Below, piece by piece: positions 41,530 to 49,463 of a DNA stretch of 64,000 bases (position 1 is the first letter of the stretch; each line of letters opens with the position of its first letter). The notes beneath the pieces were generated by a model, which worked only from the letters and a program-made list of their open reading frames with translations, made no database searches and was not told the origin of the DNA. Source of the stretch: Oscillospiraceae bacterium (GTDB lineage Bacteria; Bacillota; Clostridia; Oscillospirales; Oscillospiraceae); assembly GCA_022846075.1 (NCBI GenBank), contig AP025582.1, positions 124,001 through 188,000 of the forward strand, read 5' to 3'. The translations under genes and the position numbers were made by a program.

Positions 41530-42747
41530 TTATTCCCCTTTGACCGAGGCGGCGATGGTGTCCGCCAGGGCCTCCAGCTCCCCGGCCCGGGCGGCGGGAA
41601 GGGAGGATTTGAGGGTGAGCTTGGGCTCCAGCAGGGTGCAGCCCGCCAGCTCCTCGGTGACGAATTTGCCCATCAGCTCCCCGGACTTGGGAGCCCAGGT
41701 GCCGTTTTCCAGGACGGCAAAGGTGCGGTTCTGAACATTCAGGGCCCTCATGTCCTCCAGAAGATCCAGGGTGGGAGGATAGATGCCCATGTTGTAAGTC
41801 ACCGAGGCCAGCACCACGTGGGACAGGCGGAAGACCTCGGAGATCAGGTGGGAGACGTGGGTGGAGGAGACGTCCCACAGGGACACCTGGGTGAGCCCCC
41901 GCTCCACCAGGGCGGCGGCCAGGGCGTCGGCGGCCTGCTCGGTGTTGCCGTACATGGAGCCGTAGATGACGGCCACGCCCTTTTCCTCCGGCTCGTAGCG
42001 GCTCCACTTGTCATACTTGTCCAGGAAATAGCGCAGGTCGGAACGCCATACCGGCCCGTGGAGGGGGCAGATGAGCTTCAGCTCGTCCCCCAGGGCCGCC
42101 GCCTTTTTCAGCAGGGTTTGGGTGGCGTCGCCGTATTTGCCCACGATGTTGGCGTAATACCGGCGGGCCTCGTCCAGCCAGTCCCGGTCGAAGTCCATCT
42201 CGTCGTTGAAGAGCCTGCCGTTGAGGGCACCGAAGGTGCCGAAGGCGTCGGCGGAGAAGAGGGCACCGGTGGTCTGGTCAAAGGAGACCATCACCTCCGG
42301 CCAGTGGACCATGGGGGCGGTGAGGAAGGTGACGGTGTGCTTCCCAAAGGAGCGGGTGTCCCCGTCCTTTACCGTGATCCGCTCATGCCCGGCGGAGGAG
42401 ACGCCGAACTGGTCCAGGAAACGGAAGGCCATGGCAGTGGCGACCAGCTTTACCCCCGGCCACCGGTCCAGCACCGCCTGAAGGGAAGCGCCGTGGTCGG
42501 GCTCCATGTGGTGGATGACCACGTAATCCAGCGCCCGGCCGTCCAGCAGGTGCTCCAGATTTTCCATCAGCTGGCGGCAGGCGGACCAGTCCACCGTGTC
42601 GAAGAGGACGGCGGCCTCGTCCAGCAGAAGGTAGGAATTGTAGCTGATCCCCCTGGGGATGGGGTGGATATTCTCAAACAGGGGCAGCCGCCGGTCGTTG
42701 GCGCCCACCCAATAAAGCTGGTCGGTCACTTGGCGTACACAATACAT
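41530..42747 (-). CDS. FprA-type A flavoprotein (flavodiiron protein)
   Basis: Flavodiiron protein of 405 aa that reduces O2 to water (or NO to N2O) in anaerobes. The N-terminal metallo-beta-lactamase-like domain holds the diiron ligands in VVIHHMEPDHGASLQAVL and later LICPLHGPVW; the C-terminal flavodoxin domain begins at GVAVIYGSMYGNTEQAADAL and binds FMN. No rubredoxin domain is fused, so electrons must come from a separate carrier. It is a single gene, consistent with oxygen defence in a strict anaerobe. An AGGAGGTCATCGCGATTT site precedes the start. Confidence 0.95.
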   Translation of the reverse strand: MYCVRQVTDQLYWVGANDRRLPLFENIHPIPRGISYNSYLLLDEAAVLFDTVDWSACRQLMENLEHLLDGRALDYVVIHHMEPDHGASLQAVLDRWPGVKLVATAMAFRFLDQFGVSSAGHERITVKDGDTRSFGKHTVTFLTAPMVHWPEVMVSFDQTTGALFSADAFGTFGALNGRLFNDEMDFDRDWLDEARRYYANIVGKYGDATQTLLKKAAALGDELKLICPLHGPVWRSDLRYFLDKYDKWSRYEPEEKGVAVIYGSMYGNTEQAADALAAALVERGLTQVSLWDVSSTHVSHLISEVFRLSHVVLASVTYNMGIYPPTLDLLEDMRALNVQNRTFAVLENGTWAPKSGELMGKFVTEELAGCTLLEPKLTLKSSLPAARAGELEALADTIAASVKGE

Positions 42748-42822
42748 AAATCGCGATGACCTCCTTATTCATAGTATTTTCGGGGGTATTCTATCACAGC
42801 GTGTCCAAAAATACAAGAGGAA

Positions 42823-42850
42823 GCGCGTTCCCGAAATGGAAACGCGCCCT
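42823..42850 (-). terminator. Hairpin after the YibE/F-type gene
   Basis: GCGCGTTTCC pairs with GGGAACGCGC across ATTTC on the minus strand just after the stop at 42854, followed by a loose T-rich stretch. Confidence 0.65.
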
Positions 42851-42853
42851 CGT

Positions 42854-44008
42854 TCAGGAGTCCCGCGGGACATTGTGTCCCCAGGTGTAGGCCCACACGG
42901 CCAAAAGCACGGTGACGGGCACCGCCAGCACGATCCCGAAGCTGCCGGAGAGCCCCTGCATCACGGCGATGCCGATGTTGTTGGAGTTCACCACCTGCAA
43001 AAGGGGCAGGTCGTAGGCGTAATTGAGCACCAGCATGGAGGCGCTGGAGCCGGCGAAGGCCAGGATGAGGGTGTTGGAGTCGGTGCCCATCAGGTCGCGG
43101 CCCACCCGCATCCCCGCCCGGAAGAGCTCCAACCGGGAGAGGGCCGGATTCTGGGCGTACACCTCCTGGATGGAGGAGGCGATGGACATGGACACGTCCA
43201 TCACCGCCCCCAGGGCGGAGATGAGGAGCCCGGAGAAGAGCAGGCCCCCCACCTGCACGTCCCCGGCGTTGGCTAGGGTCATAAGGCTCTCGATGTCGGA
43301 GACGTTCCACCCGGTGATGCCGCTGGCGGCGGAGAAGAGGGAGGCCGCCGCCCCGGCGATGACCACCCCCGCCACGGTGCCCCCCACCGCCACGGCGGTC
43401 TTGCGGCTGGGCCCGCCGATGAGCCACAATGTCACCACGGTGGTGACGGCGCAGACAAACACCGCCGTCCAGAAGGGGGACCAGCCACGGTAGACCATGG
43501 GCAGATAGACAAAGAGGATGCACAAAAAGGTGAAGAGGAGCCCCAGGGCCCCCTTGATCCCCTGCTTTCCCCCCACCAGGCACAAGGTCAGCAGGTAAAG
43601 CCCGGCGAAAAGGAGCAGCACCCCGCCCCGGTCCACGGAGTAGACGGCGGTGATGGTGGAGTCTCCCGCCACGCTCTGGATGACCACCACCCTCATCCCC
43701 ACGGTGCAGCCCGCCCCGAAGAGGTAGCCCGAGCTGCTGGTGGTCTCCAATTCCTGCCCGACCCGGACGCCGGTGGTCATCTTCACCAGCACCTTCTGCT
43801 CCCCCATCCGGGTGCCGTCGGGCTGGAGGTTGTCCTGGAGGACGGCGGTCACCACCCCCTTTTCAAAGGTCTGTCCCACCCGGGAGACCAGGGGGACCTT
43901 GTCCACGCCGTTGAGCCAGAGGACAAAGACCAGAAAGGCCGCCGCCAGCACCGCCGGCGCCCCCCAGCGGAGAAGCCCCCGCTTCCAATTCGTATTCAAA
44001 CGCTTCAA
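42854..44008 (-). CDS. YibE/F family membrane protein
   Basis: Membrane protein of 384 aa in the YibE/F family. One N-terminal membrane segment (RWGAPAVLAAAFLVFVLWLN) is followed by an extracellular beta-rich part (residues ~35-125) and then about seven membrane segments. The family core is seen as LVGGKQGIKGALGLLFTFLC, GALGAVMDVSMSIASSIQEV and GRDLMGTDSNTLILAFAGSS. Its function is unknown; transport has been suggested for the family. It sits downstream of a secreted phosphoesterase gene in the same direction, with a strong hairpin between them, so co-transcription is uncertain. Confidence 0.85.
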   Translation of the reverse strand: MKRLNTNWKRGLLRWGAPAVLAAAFLVFVLWLNGVDKVPLVSRVGQTFEKGVVTAVLQDNLQPDGTRMGEQKVLVKMTTGVRVGQELETTSSSGYLFGAGCTVGMRVVVIQSVAGDSTITAVYSVDRGGVLLLFAGLYLLTLCLVGGKQGIKGALGLLFTFLCILFVYLPMVYRGWSPFWTAVFVCAVTTVVTLWLIGGPSRKTAVAVGGTVAGVVIAGAAASLFSAASGITGWNVSDIESLMTLANAGDVQVGGLLFSGLLISALGAVMDVSMSIASSIQEVYAQNPALSRLELFRAGMRVGRDLMGTDSNTLILAFAGSSASMLVLNYAYDLPLLQVVNSNNIGIAVMQGLSGSFGIVLAVPVTVLLAVWAYTWGHNVPRDS

Positions 44009-44034
44009 CCCCTTCTCTATTCAGGTGGATACGG

Positions 44035-44067
44035 CGCGGCGGGCGGGTTTCAAACCCGCCCGCCGCG
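44035..44067. terminator. Strong hairpin after the phosphoesterase gene
   Basis: A 16-bp perfect inverted repeat (CGCGGCGGGCGGGTTT and its complement) with a one-base loop lies between the minus-strand phosphoesterase and YibE/F genes. No long T run follows on either strand. Confidence 0.7.
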
Positions 44068-44088
44068 TGGCGCATGGGAATGGGGGAA

Positions 44089-45960
44089 TCACCCCAGCTC
44101 CACGCCCAGGGTGGGGAGGAAGCTGGCGGGGACATAGTAGTTGCCGCAGGAGAGGAGGGCCGGGGTGGTGACGGCCTTGCCGTCCACGCTGGCGCTCAGG
44201 GTGGCGGCGGTGCCCTCCGCGGAGCCGGTGGGCTTGTAGCCGGTGTAGGCGGTCTTGGTGGTGATGACCACGCCGCCGTTCCAGCTCACGTCAAAGGCGT
44301 TGGAGCTGGCGGCCAGGTCCCGCAGGCGGTAGTAGGTCTGGCCGTCCTGGGTCAGGGTGGCGGCGGCGGTGACGGCCTTCTGGGCGTTGGCGGGCTGGGC
44401 GGCGTCCTTGCGGATGGTGAAGGCCTCGTCGATTTTCTCGGCCTTGCCGTCGGCGGTGACCTGGTAGGTCTCAATGGAGAAGGAGTCGGCGGTCATGGAG
44501 ATGACGGAGTAGCTGGGCAGCCAGTTCTGGCTGCGCTGGGCGATGTAGTTCTGCTGGGCGGCGATGAGCTCATAGAACTTGGAGCCGGAGGCCGAGTTGG
44601 CGGACATGTACAGCGTGCCCTTGGGGTTTACCACGGTGTTGCCGCTGGTGCTCTCAATGGTATAGCAGTAGTTGTCGGCCTGGAAGGCACTCTGGGCGGC
44701 CTTGCCCGCCTCGTCGGCGGGGGCCAGGGGGATCTTGGCGTTGTTCTGGGTGTTGTAGGCGTTGTCCCAGTCGTAGTCGGTCTTGTCGGCGTTGAGCTGG
44801 AACTCGTAGGTACCGTGGCTCTGGCCGTCGCCGTAGAGGAGTTTGGAGCGGGAGTAGGTGTGGTCGTGGCCCTGGAGCACCACGTCGATGTCGTAGGCGT
44901 CAAAGATGGGGGTCAGCTGGGTGCGCAGGATCATGCCGTCGGTGTCGGAGTGGTCCAGGCCGGAGCCATAGATGTCCTGGTGGATGGTCACCACCCGCCA
45001 GGCGGCGTCGGGGGCGTAGGCCGCGGCCTCTTTGATGGCGGCCTCGTGCTCGGCCACGTTGTAGTTGTTGGTGTTCAGCACGATGAACAGCCCAGCGCCG
45101 TAGGTGTAGTAGTAGTCGCCCCCGGCCTGGGTGGCGCCGTAATCGGTGGTGTTGGGGTTATTGAAGTGGTAGAGGTAGTCGGGGTTCAGGGAATCGTGGT
45201 TGCCGATGGTGGTGGCCACGGGCAGGGACTTCAAAACGGCGGGGGCGAGATACCCGGCGTACTCCTCCTCCTTGGCCTTGCCGGTCTTGTTCACTTGGTC
45301 GCCGGCGGAGATGACGAAGCTCAAATCCGGGTTCTGCTCCTGGGCGATGGACAGGGTGCGGGCCCAGGCGAAGCCGTCGTTCCGGGCGGCGGTGTTGGCG
45401 GCCCCGGCGTCAGCCACCAGCTTTTCCCCGTTTTGGGGCTGGCCCTTGGAGGCGCCGATCTGGGGGTCGCCCACGTAGAGCATCTTCACGCTGGAAAAGC
45501 TGTGGGTGGCGTAGGTCTCGGCCTGGGTCTGGACGCCGTTTTTCTCCACGGTGTAGTAGTAGGTGGTGTTCTCCTTCAGGCCGGTGACGGTGACGTGGTT
45601 GTAGACGTACTTCACCCCACCGGTAAGGCTGTCGTCCACCTCGGCGGACACGCCGGTGAAGGCGGTGAGGGCGTTCTTGTCGGCGCCGAAGTGGACCACG
45701 GGGGTGGCGGCCTTGCCGGGTTCCACCTTGGTGTACCAGGCGAAATTCAGCTCGGTCTCGTCCCTGCCGGGGGTGAGGGACACCTGGGTGTAGTCGCCGG
45801 AGAGGGTCTCCCAGCCCTCCACCCAGGCCTTCCAGGCGGCGTCGCCGCCGGTGGTGCTGGAGTCATTGTATTGGGCGGTGGCGGCCAGGGCGGCGGGAAG
45901 GGCCCCCAGGGCCAGGGTGCCGGCCAGAACACCGGCCATCACAGTTCTGCGAAGGTTCAT
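44089..45960 (-). CDS. Secreted purple-acid-phosphatase-like phosphoesterase with stalk domain
   Basis: Exported metallophosphoesterase of 623 aa. A signal peptide (MNLRRTVMAGVLAGTLALGA, cleavage near ALAA) is followed by a fibronectin-like purple-acid-phosphatase N-domain (LTPGRDETELNFAWYTKVEP). The catalytic domain carries the metal motifs MLYVGDPQIGAS, VISAGDQVNKTG, TIGNHDSLNPD, VVTIHQDIYG and VLQGHDHTYSRS. The C-terminal ~90 residues look like a copper-amine-oxidase N-terminal (stalk) repeat (LRDLAASSNAFDVSWNGG, then NYYVPASFLPTLGVEL), which Firmicutes use on surface proteins. I start at the Met at 45960; the longer frame begins before the signal peptide. Phosphate release from extracellular organic phosphate is the likely role. 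Confidence 0.9.
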   Translation of the reverse strand: MNLRRTVMAGVLAGTLALGALPAALAATAQYNDSSTTGGDAAWKAWVEGWETLSGDYTQVSLTPGRDETELNFAWYTKVEPGKAATPVVHFGADKNALTAFTGVSAEVDDSLTGGVKYVYNHVTVTGLKENTTYYYTVEKNGVQTQAETYATHSFSSVKMLYVGDPQIGASKGQPQNGEKLVADAGAANTAARNDGFAWARTLSIAQEQNPDLSFVISAGDQVNKTGKAKEEEYAGYLAPAVLKSLPVATTIGNHDSLNPDYLYHFNNPNTTDYGATQAGGDYYYTYGAGLFIVLNTNNYNVAEHEAAIKEAAAYAPDAAWRVVTIHQDIYGSGLDHSDTDGMILRTQLTPIFDAYDIDVVLQGHDHTYSRSKLLYGDGQSHGTYEFQLNADKTDYDWDNAYNTQNNAKIPLAPADEAGKAAQSAFQADNYCYTIESTSGNTVVNPKGTLYMSANSASGSKFYELIAAQQNYIAQRSQNWLPSYSVISMTADSFSIETYQVTADGKAEKIDEAFTIRKDAAQPANAQKAVTAAATLTQDGQTYYRLRDLAASSNAFDVSWNGGVVITTKTAYTGYKPTGSAEGTAATLSASVDGKAVTTPALLSCGNYYVPASFLPTLGVELG

Positions 45961-46010
45961 CAGTCTCAAAACTTCCTTTCCATTCTGCTCAGATTTTGGA
46001 ACCCGGGGCC

Positions 46011-46039
46011 AGTGTAGCACCGGAAAGGATTGAAAACAA
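46011..46039 (-). promoter_or_regulatory. Promoter of the secreted phosphoesterase gene
   Basis: On the minus strand TTGTTT (46039-46034) and TACACT (46016-46011) are 17 bp apart. This places a transcript start about 40-45 bp before the ATG at 45960. Confidence 0.6.
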
Positions 46040-46096
46040 TGGACTTTTCCAAAGCTTTACACGGCTTTGAAAAGGCTTTACAAAGGGGGACAAAAA

Positions 46097-46405
46097 ACGG
46101 GATGCGCCCAAGGGCCCGCACCCATAAGGAAGGATGCGCCCAGTTGGGTCCCCTGAGGCGAAGCTGCGGCGCAACCCAGGCTTGGCGCCCGCCAGGGCGC
46201 CGGCGCCGATGTTGCTTGCATCTTCCTCCTCATTGGGCCCAACTGGGTCCGAAGGAGTCCTGCCAACGCTCTTTTGAGGGAAAAAGACGAAAAACCGCCC
46301 GGCAATCCTGACGGATGCCGGGCGGTTTTGCAGACTTTTGCGCCAAAAGGGCTAAGGCAGGCCCGCATCTTTCCTTATGGGTACGGGCCCTTGGGCGCGT
46401 CCCGT
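46097..46405. repeat. 309-bp element with 44-bp inverted terminal repeats
   Basis: The left end (46097-46140) and right end (46361-46405) are inverted copies differing at a handful of bases: both contain GGGCCCTTGGGCGC and CTTTCCTTATGGGT-type strings. Inside are a second inverted pair (CCCAGTTGGG ... CCCAACTGGG), a GGCGCCGGCGCC palindrome and a terminator-like hairpin AAACCGCCCGGCA...GCCGGGCGGTTTT. There is no credible gene inside. Size and architecture resemble a MITE or a genome-wide intergenic repeat. No target-site duplication is evident. Confidence 0.75.
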
Positions 46406-46428
46406 CATGCTGTTTGGATGGTGGAGGC

Positions 46429-47298
46429 TTACTCCGCCTCGGCGGCGTTCAGCTCGGTCACAGCGGCCTCGAACATCTCGATGGCCTTGTCCACGTCGGG
46501 GGAGATGAAGAGGGCCACGTAGCCGTCCTTCTCCACGATCTTGCCGTTCTTGGCCATCTCCAGGGGAGCGGGGAGGTACTGCTCAAAGGACTGCTGGATG
46601 CGGGCACGGACGGCCTCCAGCTCTTCCTTGGCGGCGTCCATATCGGCGCCCTCGGCCAGCTTGCCGATGAACAGGGCGTCGGCCCGGATCATCATGGAGG
46701 AGAAGGAGACGAACTCGTCATAGTTGGCGGGGTCGATGCCCACGAAGTCCTTCAGGGTCTCGGCGCTGTTCTTCATGGAGGAGGCCATCTCGGTGGTGTC
46801 CATGATCTCCCGGGCCAGCTTGGTCAGGGGGGCGCCGTTGGGGGTGGAGATGGAGATGAAGGCGGGCTCACTGGCGCCGATGAGCACAGAGTAGCCCTCC
46901 AGGCCGTCGATGACGCTGGCGGGCAGGAAGGTGACGCCGTCGATGACGGTGGCGGTCACGTTCTCCAGCTTCTCGCCGTCCACTTCCACGGAGTTGTCGG
47001 AGAAGTTGACGTAGATGCGGTGGTCGTCCAGGGCGAAATAGCCCTGGTTCTCCTCGGTGTACCAGTCGGCGAAGCCGTAGTCGGCCTCGGTCACCACCCG
47101 CATGGGCAGCAGGTAGATGCCGTCCTCGGCGGCGGGGATGCCGGAGAGATCCAGCTCCTCGCCGTTGACGGAGATGGAGGCGGCGTAGCCGGTGTCGGAC
47201 AGGGGGACGATATCCATCATATCCTCAGCCATGGCGGCGGGGGCGATGGAGGCGGCCAGGGCGAGGGCCAGGGCCGTGGAACCAATGCGTTTCATCAT
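46429..47298 (-). CDS. Secreted protein with stalk domain and DUF4358-like C-terminus
   Basis: Exported protein of 289 aa. The signal peptide is MKRIGSTALALALAASIAPA with cleavage near AMA-E. Residues ~35-140 resemble a copper-amine-oxidase-type stalk domain (YLLPMRVVTEADYGFADWYT and VTFLPASVIDGLEG). The remaining half resembles DUF4358 (FVSFSSMMIRADALFIGKL, RARIQQSFEQYLPAPLEMAK, YVALFISPDVDKAIEMF), a family common in secreted or lipoproteins of gut Clostridia with no known function. AAGGAGC lies before the MM start at 47298; the upstream open frame extends into non-coding DNA. The C-terminus ends just beside the 309-bp repeat element. Confidence 0.8.
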   Translation of the reverse strand: MMKRIGSTALALALAASIAPAAMAEDMMDIVPLSDTGYAASISVNGEELDLSGIPAAEDGIYLLPMRVVTEADYGFADWYTEENQGYFALDDHRIYVNFSDNSVEVDGEKLENVTATVIDGVTFLPASVIDGLEGYSVLIGASEPAFISISTPNGAPLTKLAREIMDTTEMASSMKNSAETLKDFVGIDPANYDEFVSFSSMMIRADALFIGKLAEGADMDAAKEELEAVRARIQQSFEQYLPAPLEMAKNGKIVEKDGYVALFISPDVDKAIEMFEAAVTELNAAEAE

Positions 47299-47795
47299 AA
47301 GTATTCTGCTCCTTTTGTCGTTTTGATCCATGCCTTCGGCGGCATGCGTTCCTCTTTGACGAAGGGACGGGAAAAAAGTTCCCAAAGAAAATAAAAAAAT
47401 ATTCATAAATGAAAAATGCCCGTTTCCCGCTCGGTCGGACCACCGCCGTCCGCTTAAAAAGCCTTTGGCCGGACCGCGAAGGGGATGTGCCCCGTGCCTG
47501 TGAGATGTTCGGCTCCTCACGGGGAACGGAGACAGGGTCCCAATCATCGGCAATGGGATGGGGTGAACTGCTCCCCCGGAGCCGCGGGAGAAAGCCCGGC
47601 CTCGGAAAGAGCGGCCAGAAGAACTCCCTTCCGGTTCTTTCTCTGGTCCGCGCAGTATATTTTCGACAAGCCGCCTCCGCTGGCATTGGTCATGCGACGT
47701 CAAATATTTTTACCAGGATATTTTTGAGCGGAGCCTTGCCGGAAGCCTGGGACTCCCGGAACCGTCATAAATGCGGGCTGCGGCGGAGTTTATGC
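47299..47795. other. About 500 bp without a credible gene
   Basis: Between two divergent genes. A short AT-rich run (around 47385-47410) and several small hairpins, such as CATGCCTTCGGCGGCATG near 47329-47346, are present. The open frames here are short and have poor codon use. It probably holds the promoter of the DUF4358-like gene, but I see no confident -35/-10 pair and no recognisable RNA. Confidence 0.5.
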
Positions 47796-47824
47796 TTGAC
47801 AAAGCCCCCCTGCACTGCTAGAAT
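47796..47824 (+). promoter_or_regulatory. Promoter of the metal-efflux gene
   Basis: TTGACA and TAGAAT with a 17-bp spacer. The transcript should start near 47831, giving a ~145-nt structured leader before the CDF gene. Confidence 0.85.
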
Positions 47825-47844
47825 AGGAAAAATCTCTCCCCCGG

Positions 47845-47946
47845 CGGGGGTATATTTGAATACGAGACAGGCGAGAAGCCGGGCCGGATTCGGCAGCGGA
47901 GGACATGATACATGCCCGCGGGACAGTCACATGTTCCGCGGGCATG
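47845..47946 (+). ncRNA. Probable NiCo (czcD) riboswitch with terminator hairpin
   Basis: The leader of a CDF metal-efflux gene contains GAGACAGGCGAGAAGCCGG, GGCAGCGGAGGACATG and GCGGGACAGTC. Repeated GACAG and GGACA blocks around a four-way helix are features of the NiCo (czcD) riboswitch, which senses Ni2+ or Co2+ and usually precedes CDF exporters. Its 3' part forms a strong hairpin (CATGCCCGCGG...CCGCGGGCATG, 47911-47946) followed by CTTTAT that could be the expression platform. Assigned from memory of the motif and context; a covariance-model match is not available here. Confidence 0.6.
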
Positions 47947-47975
47947 CTTTATGATGGGAGAAAGGGGGTTTTGCC

Positions 47976-48899
47976 ATGGTTTTTCATGAGACAGTAAAGA
48001 CGCCGGAAGAGGAGCGCAGGCTCGTCGACCAAGTCTCCGCCGTGGGCATCGGGGGAAATATCATCCTGACCGCATTCAAACTCTTCGCGGGTATCGTTGG
48101 CCGCTCGGGGGCCATGGTGTCCGACGCCGTCCACTCCATGTCCGACGTCTTCGCCACCTTCGTGGCCTTCCTGGGGGTGCGGATGTCCCAGCGCAAGGCG
48201 GATAAGGCCCACCCATACGGCCACGAGCGGATGGAGTGCGTGGCCTCCCTGGTGCTGGGGCTCATCCTGCTGGCCACCGGCCTGGGCATCGGGGCGGCCG
48301 GGATCGAGAAGATCGCCGCCGGCCGGTGGGAGGAGCTGGCGGTGCCGGGGGGCCTGGCCCTGGCGGCCGCCGTGGTCTCCATCGTGGTGAAGGAGGCCAT
48401 GTACTGGTATACCCGCCGGTGCGCCAAGCTCCTCCACTCCGACGCCTTTATGGCCGACGCCTGGCACCACCGCTCGGACGCCCTCTCCTCGGTGGGCTCC
48501 CTGCTGGGCATCGGGGGTGCCATGCTGGGCTGGCCCATCCTGGACCCCATCGCCAGCGTGGTCATCTGCCTCTTCATCCTCAAGGTGGCCTATGATATTT
48601 TGAAGGACGCCATGAGCAAGATGGTGGACACCGCCTGCGGCGAGGACTACGAGAAGTCGGTGTCCGACTATATCGCCGCCCAGGCGGGGGTGGTCCGGCT
48701 GGACCTGCTTCGGACCAGGATGTTTGGAAGCCGGGTGTATATCGACGCCGAGATCGCCGTGGACGGGGACCTGCCCCTGCGCCAGGCCCACGCCATCGCC
48801 GAGGCGGTCCACAGCGAGGTGGAGACCCGGTTCCCCGACATCAAGCACATCATGATCCACGTCAACCCGGCCGACGCGGCGGAAGGGCCGGAGCTTTAA
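47976..48899 (+). CDS. Cation diffusion facilitator (CDF) metal exporter
   Basis: Membrane exporter of divalent metals (307 aa) driven by proton exchange. About six membrane helices are followed by a ~90-residue cytoplasmic domain (RMFGSRVYIDAEIAVDGDLP). Metal-site motifs are VSDAVHSMSDVFATFV in helix 2 and DAWHHRSDALSSVGSL in helix 5; the HHxxD form occurs in several metal specificities. AAAGGGGG precedes the ATG. The structured leader upstream resembles a NiCo riboswitch, which would make Ni/Co the likely cargo. The stop codon lies in the loop of the following terminator. Confidence 0.92.
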   Translation: MVFHETVKTPEEERRLVDQVSAVGIGGNIILTAFKLFAGIVGRSGAMVSDAVHSMSDVFATFVAFLGVRMSQRKADKAHPYGHERMECVASLVLGLILLATGLGIGAAGIEKIAAGRWEELAVPGGLALAAAVVSIVVKEAMYWYTRRCAKLLHSDAFMADAWHHRSDALSSVGSLLGIGGAMLGWPILDPIASVVICLFILKVAYDILKDAMSKMVDTACGEDYEKSVSDYIAAQAGVVRLDLLRTRMFGSRVYIDAEIAVDGDLPLRQAHAIAEAVHSEVETRFPDIKHIMIHVNPADAAEGPEL

Positions 48900-48918
48900 A
48901 CGCTCCGGCCCTTCTTTT
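48882..48918. terminator. Bidirectional terminator containing the CDF stop codon
   Basis: GAAGGGCCGGAGC pairs with its complement around TTTAAAC and is followed by TTTTATTT. The TAA stop of the CDF gene is in the loop. It serves both this gene and the convergent YbaK-type gene. Confidence 0.92.
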
Positions 48919-49393
48919 ATTTGCTCACCGGGGCAAACCGGGCCCCCACAAAGCCGGCCAAGGCTTGGGGAGACAGGGTCACCTGACAACCCACCTTCCC
49001 GGCGGACACCGTCATTTCGGGAAGGGCTTGGGCGCTGTCGTCGATAAAGGTGGGGAGGCGTTTTTTCATCCCGATGGGGGAGCAGCCCCCGTGGACGTAG
49101 CCGGTGAGGGGGAGGAGCTGGGCCTGGCGGATCATCTCGATGGACTTCTCCCCGGCGGCCCTGGCGGCGGCTTTCAGGTCCAGCTCCCGCTCCACCGGGA
49201 TGACGAACACGTGGCTGCGCTTGGAGGCCCCCACCGTCACCAGGGTCTTGAAGCAGGTCTCCGGCGGCACCCCCAGCCGCGCCGCGGCGGTGACGCCGTC
49301 CAGGGCGCCGTCGCTGACGTCGTAATGGTGGGGGGCGTAAGGTACCTTTTTCTGGTCCAGAAGCCGCATCACATTGGTCTTTTCCTCAGCCAT
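48917..49393 (-). CDS. Cys-tRNA(Pro)/Cys-tRNA(Cys) deacylase, YbaK/EbsC type
   Basis: Editing enzyme of 158 aa that hydrolyses mischarged Cys-tRNA(Pro). The YbaK fold is recognisable from the N-terminus NVMRLLDQKKVPYAPHHYDV, the catalytic-Lys region PPETCFKTLVTVGA and the C-terminal LTGYVHGGCSPIGMKKRLPT. The length is normal. It is a single gene, divergent from the M42 aminopeptidase gene with only 70 bp between the starts, so the two may share a control region. Confidence 0.92.
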   Translation of the reverse strand: MAEEKTNVMRLLDQKKVPYAPHHYDVSDGALDGVTAAARLGVPPETCFKTLVTVGASKRSHVFVIPVERELDLKAAARAAGEKSIEMIRQAQLLPLTGYVHGGCSPIGMKKRLPTFIDDSAQALPEMTVSAGKVGCQVTLSPQALAGFVGARFAPVSK

Positions 49394-49463
49394 AACGTGG
49401 AAATACCTCCCGTTTTGTGGTAGACTATGGGGGTATTATAGACCCATCAAGGAGGAATTTCAA

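Noticed and set aside
44074-46017. Plus-strand open frame of about 650 codons opposite the phosphoesterase
   Set aside because: Gly/Val-rich antisense shadow; the minus-strand gene has a signal peptide, catalytic motifs and a promoter.
46097-46405. Small open frames inside the 309-bp element as real genes
   Set aside because: They read through inverted repeats on both strands, lack binding sites and encode Pro/Gly/Arg-rich sequence.
47299-47795. A riboswitch before the DUF4358-like gene
   Set aside because: Only small hairpins are visible and no known motif was recognised on the minus strand.
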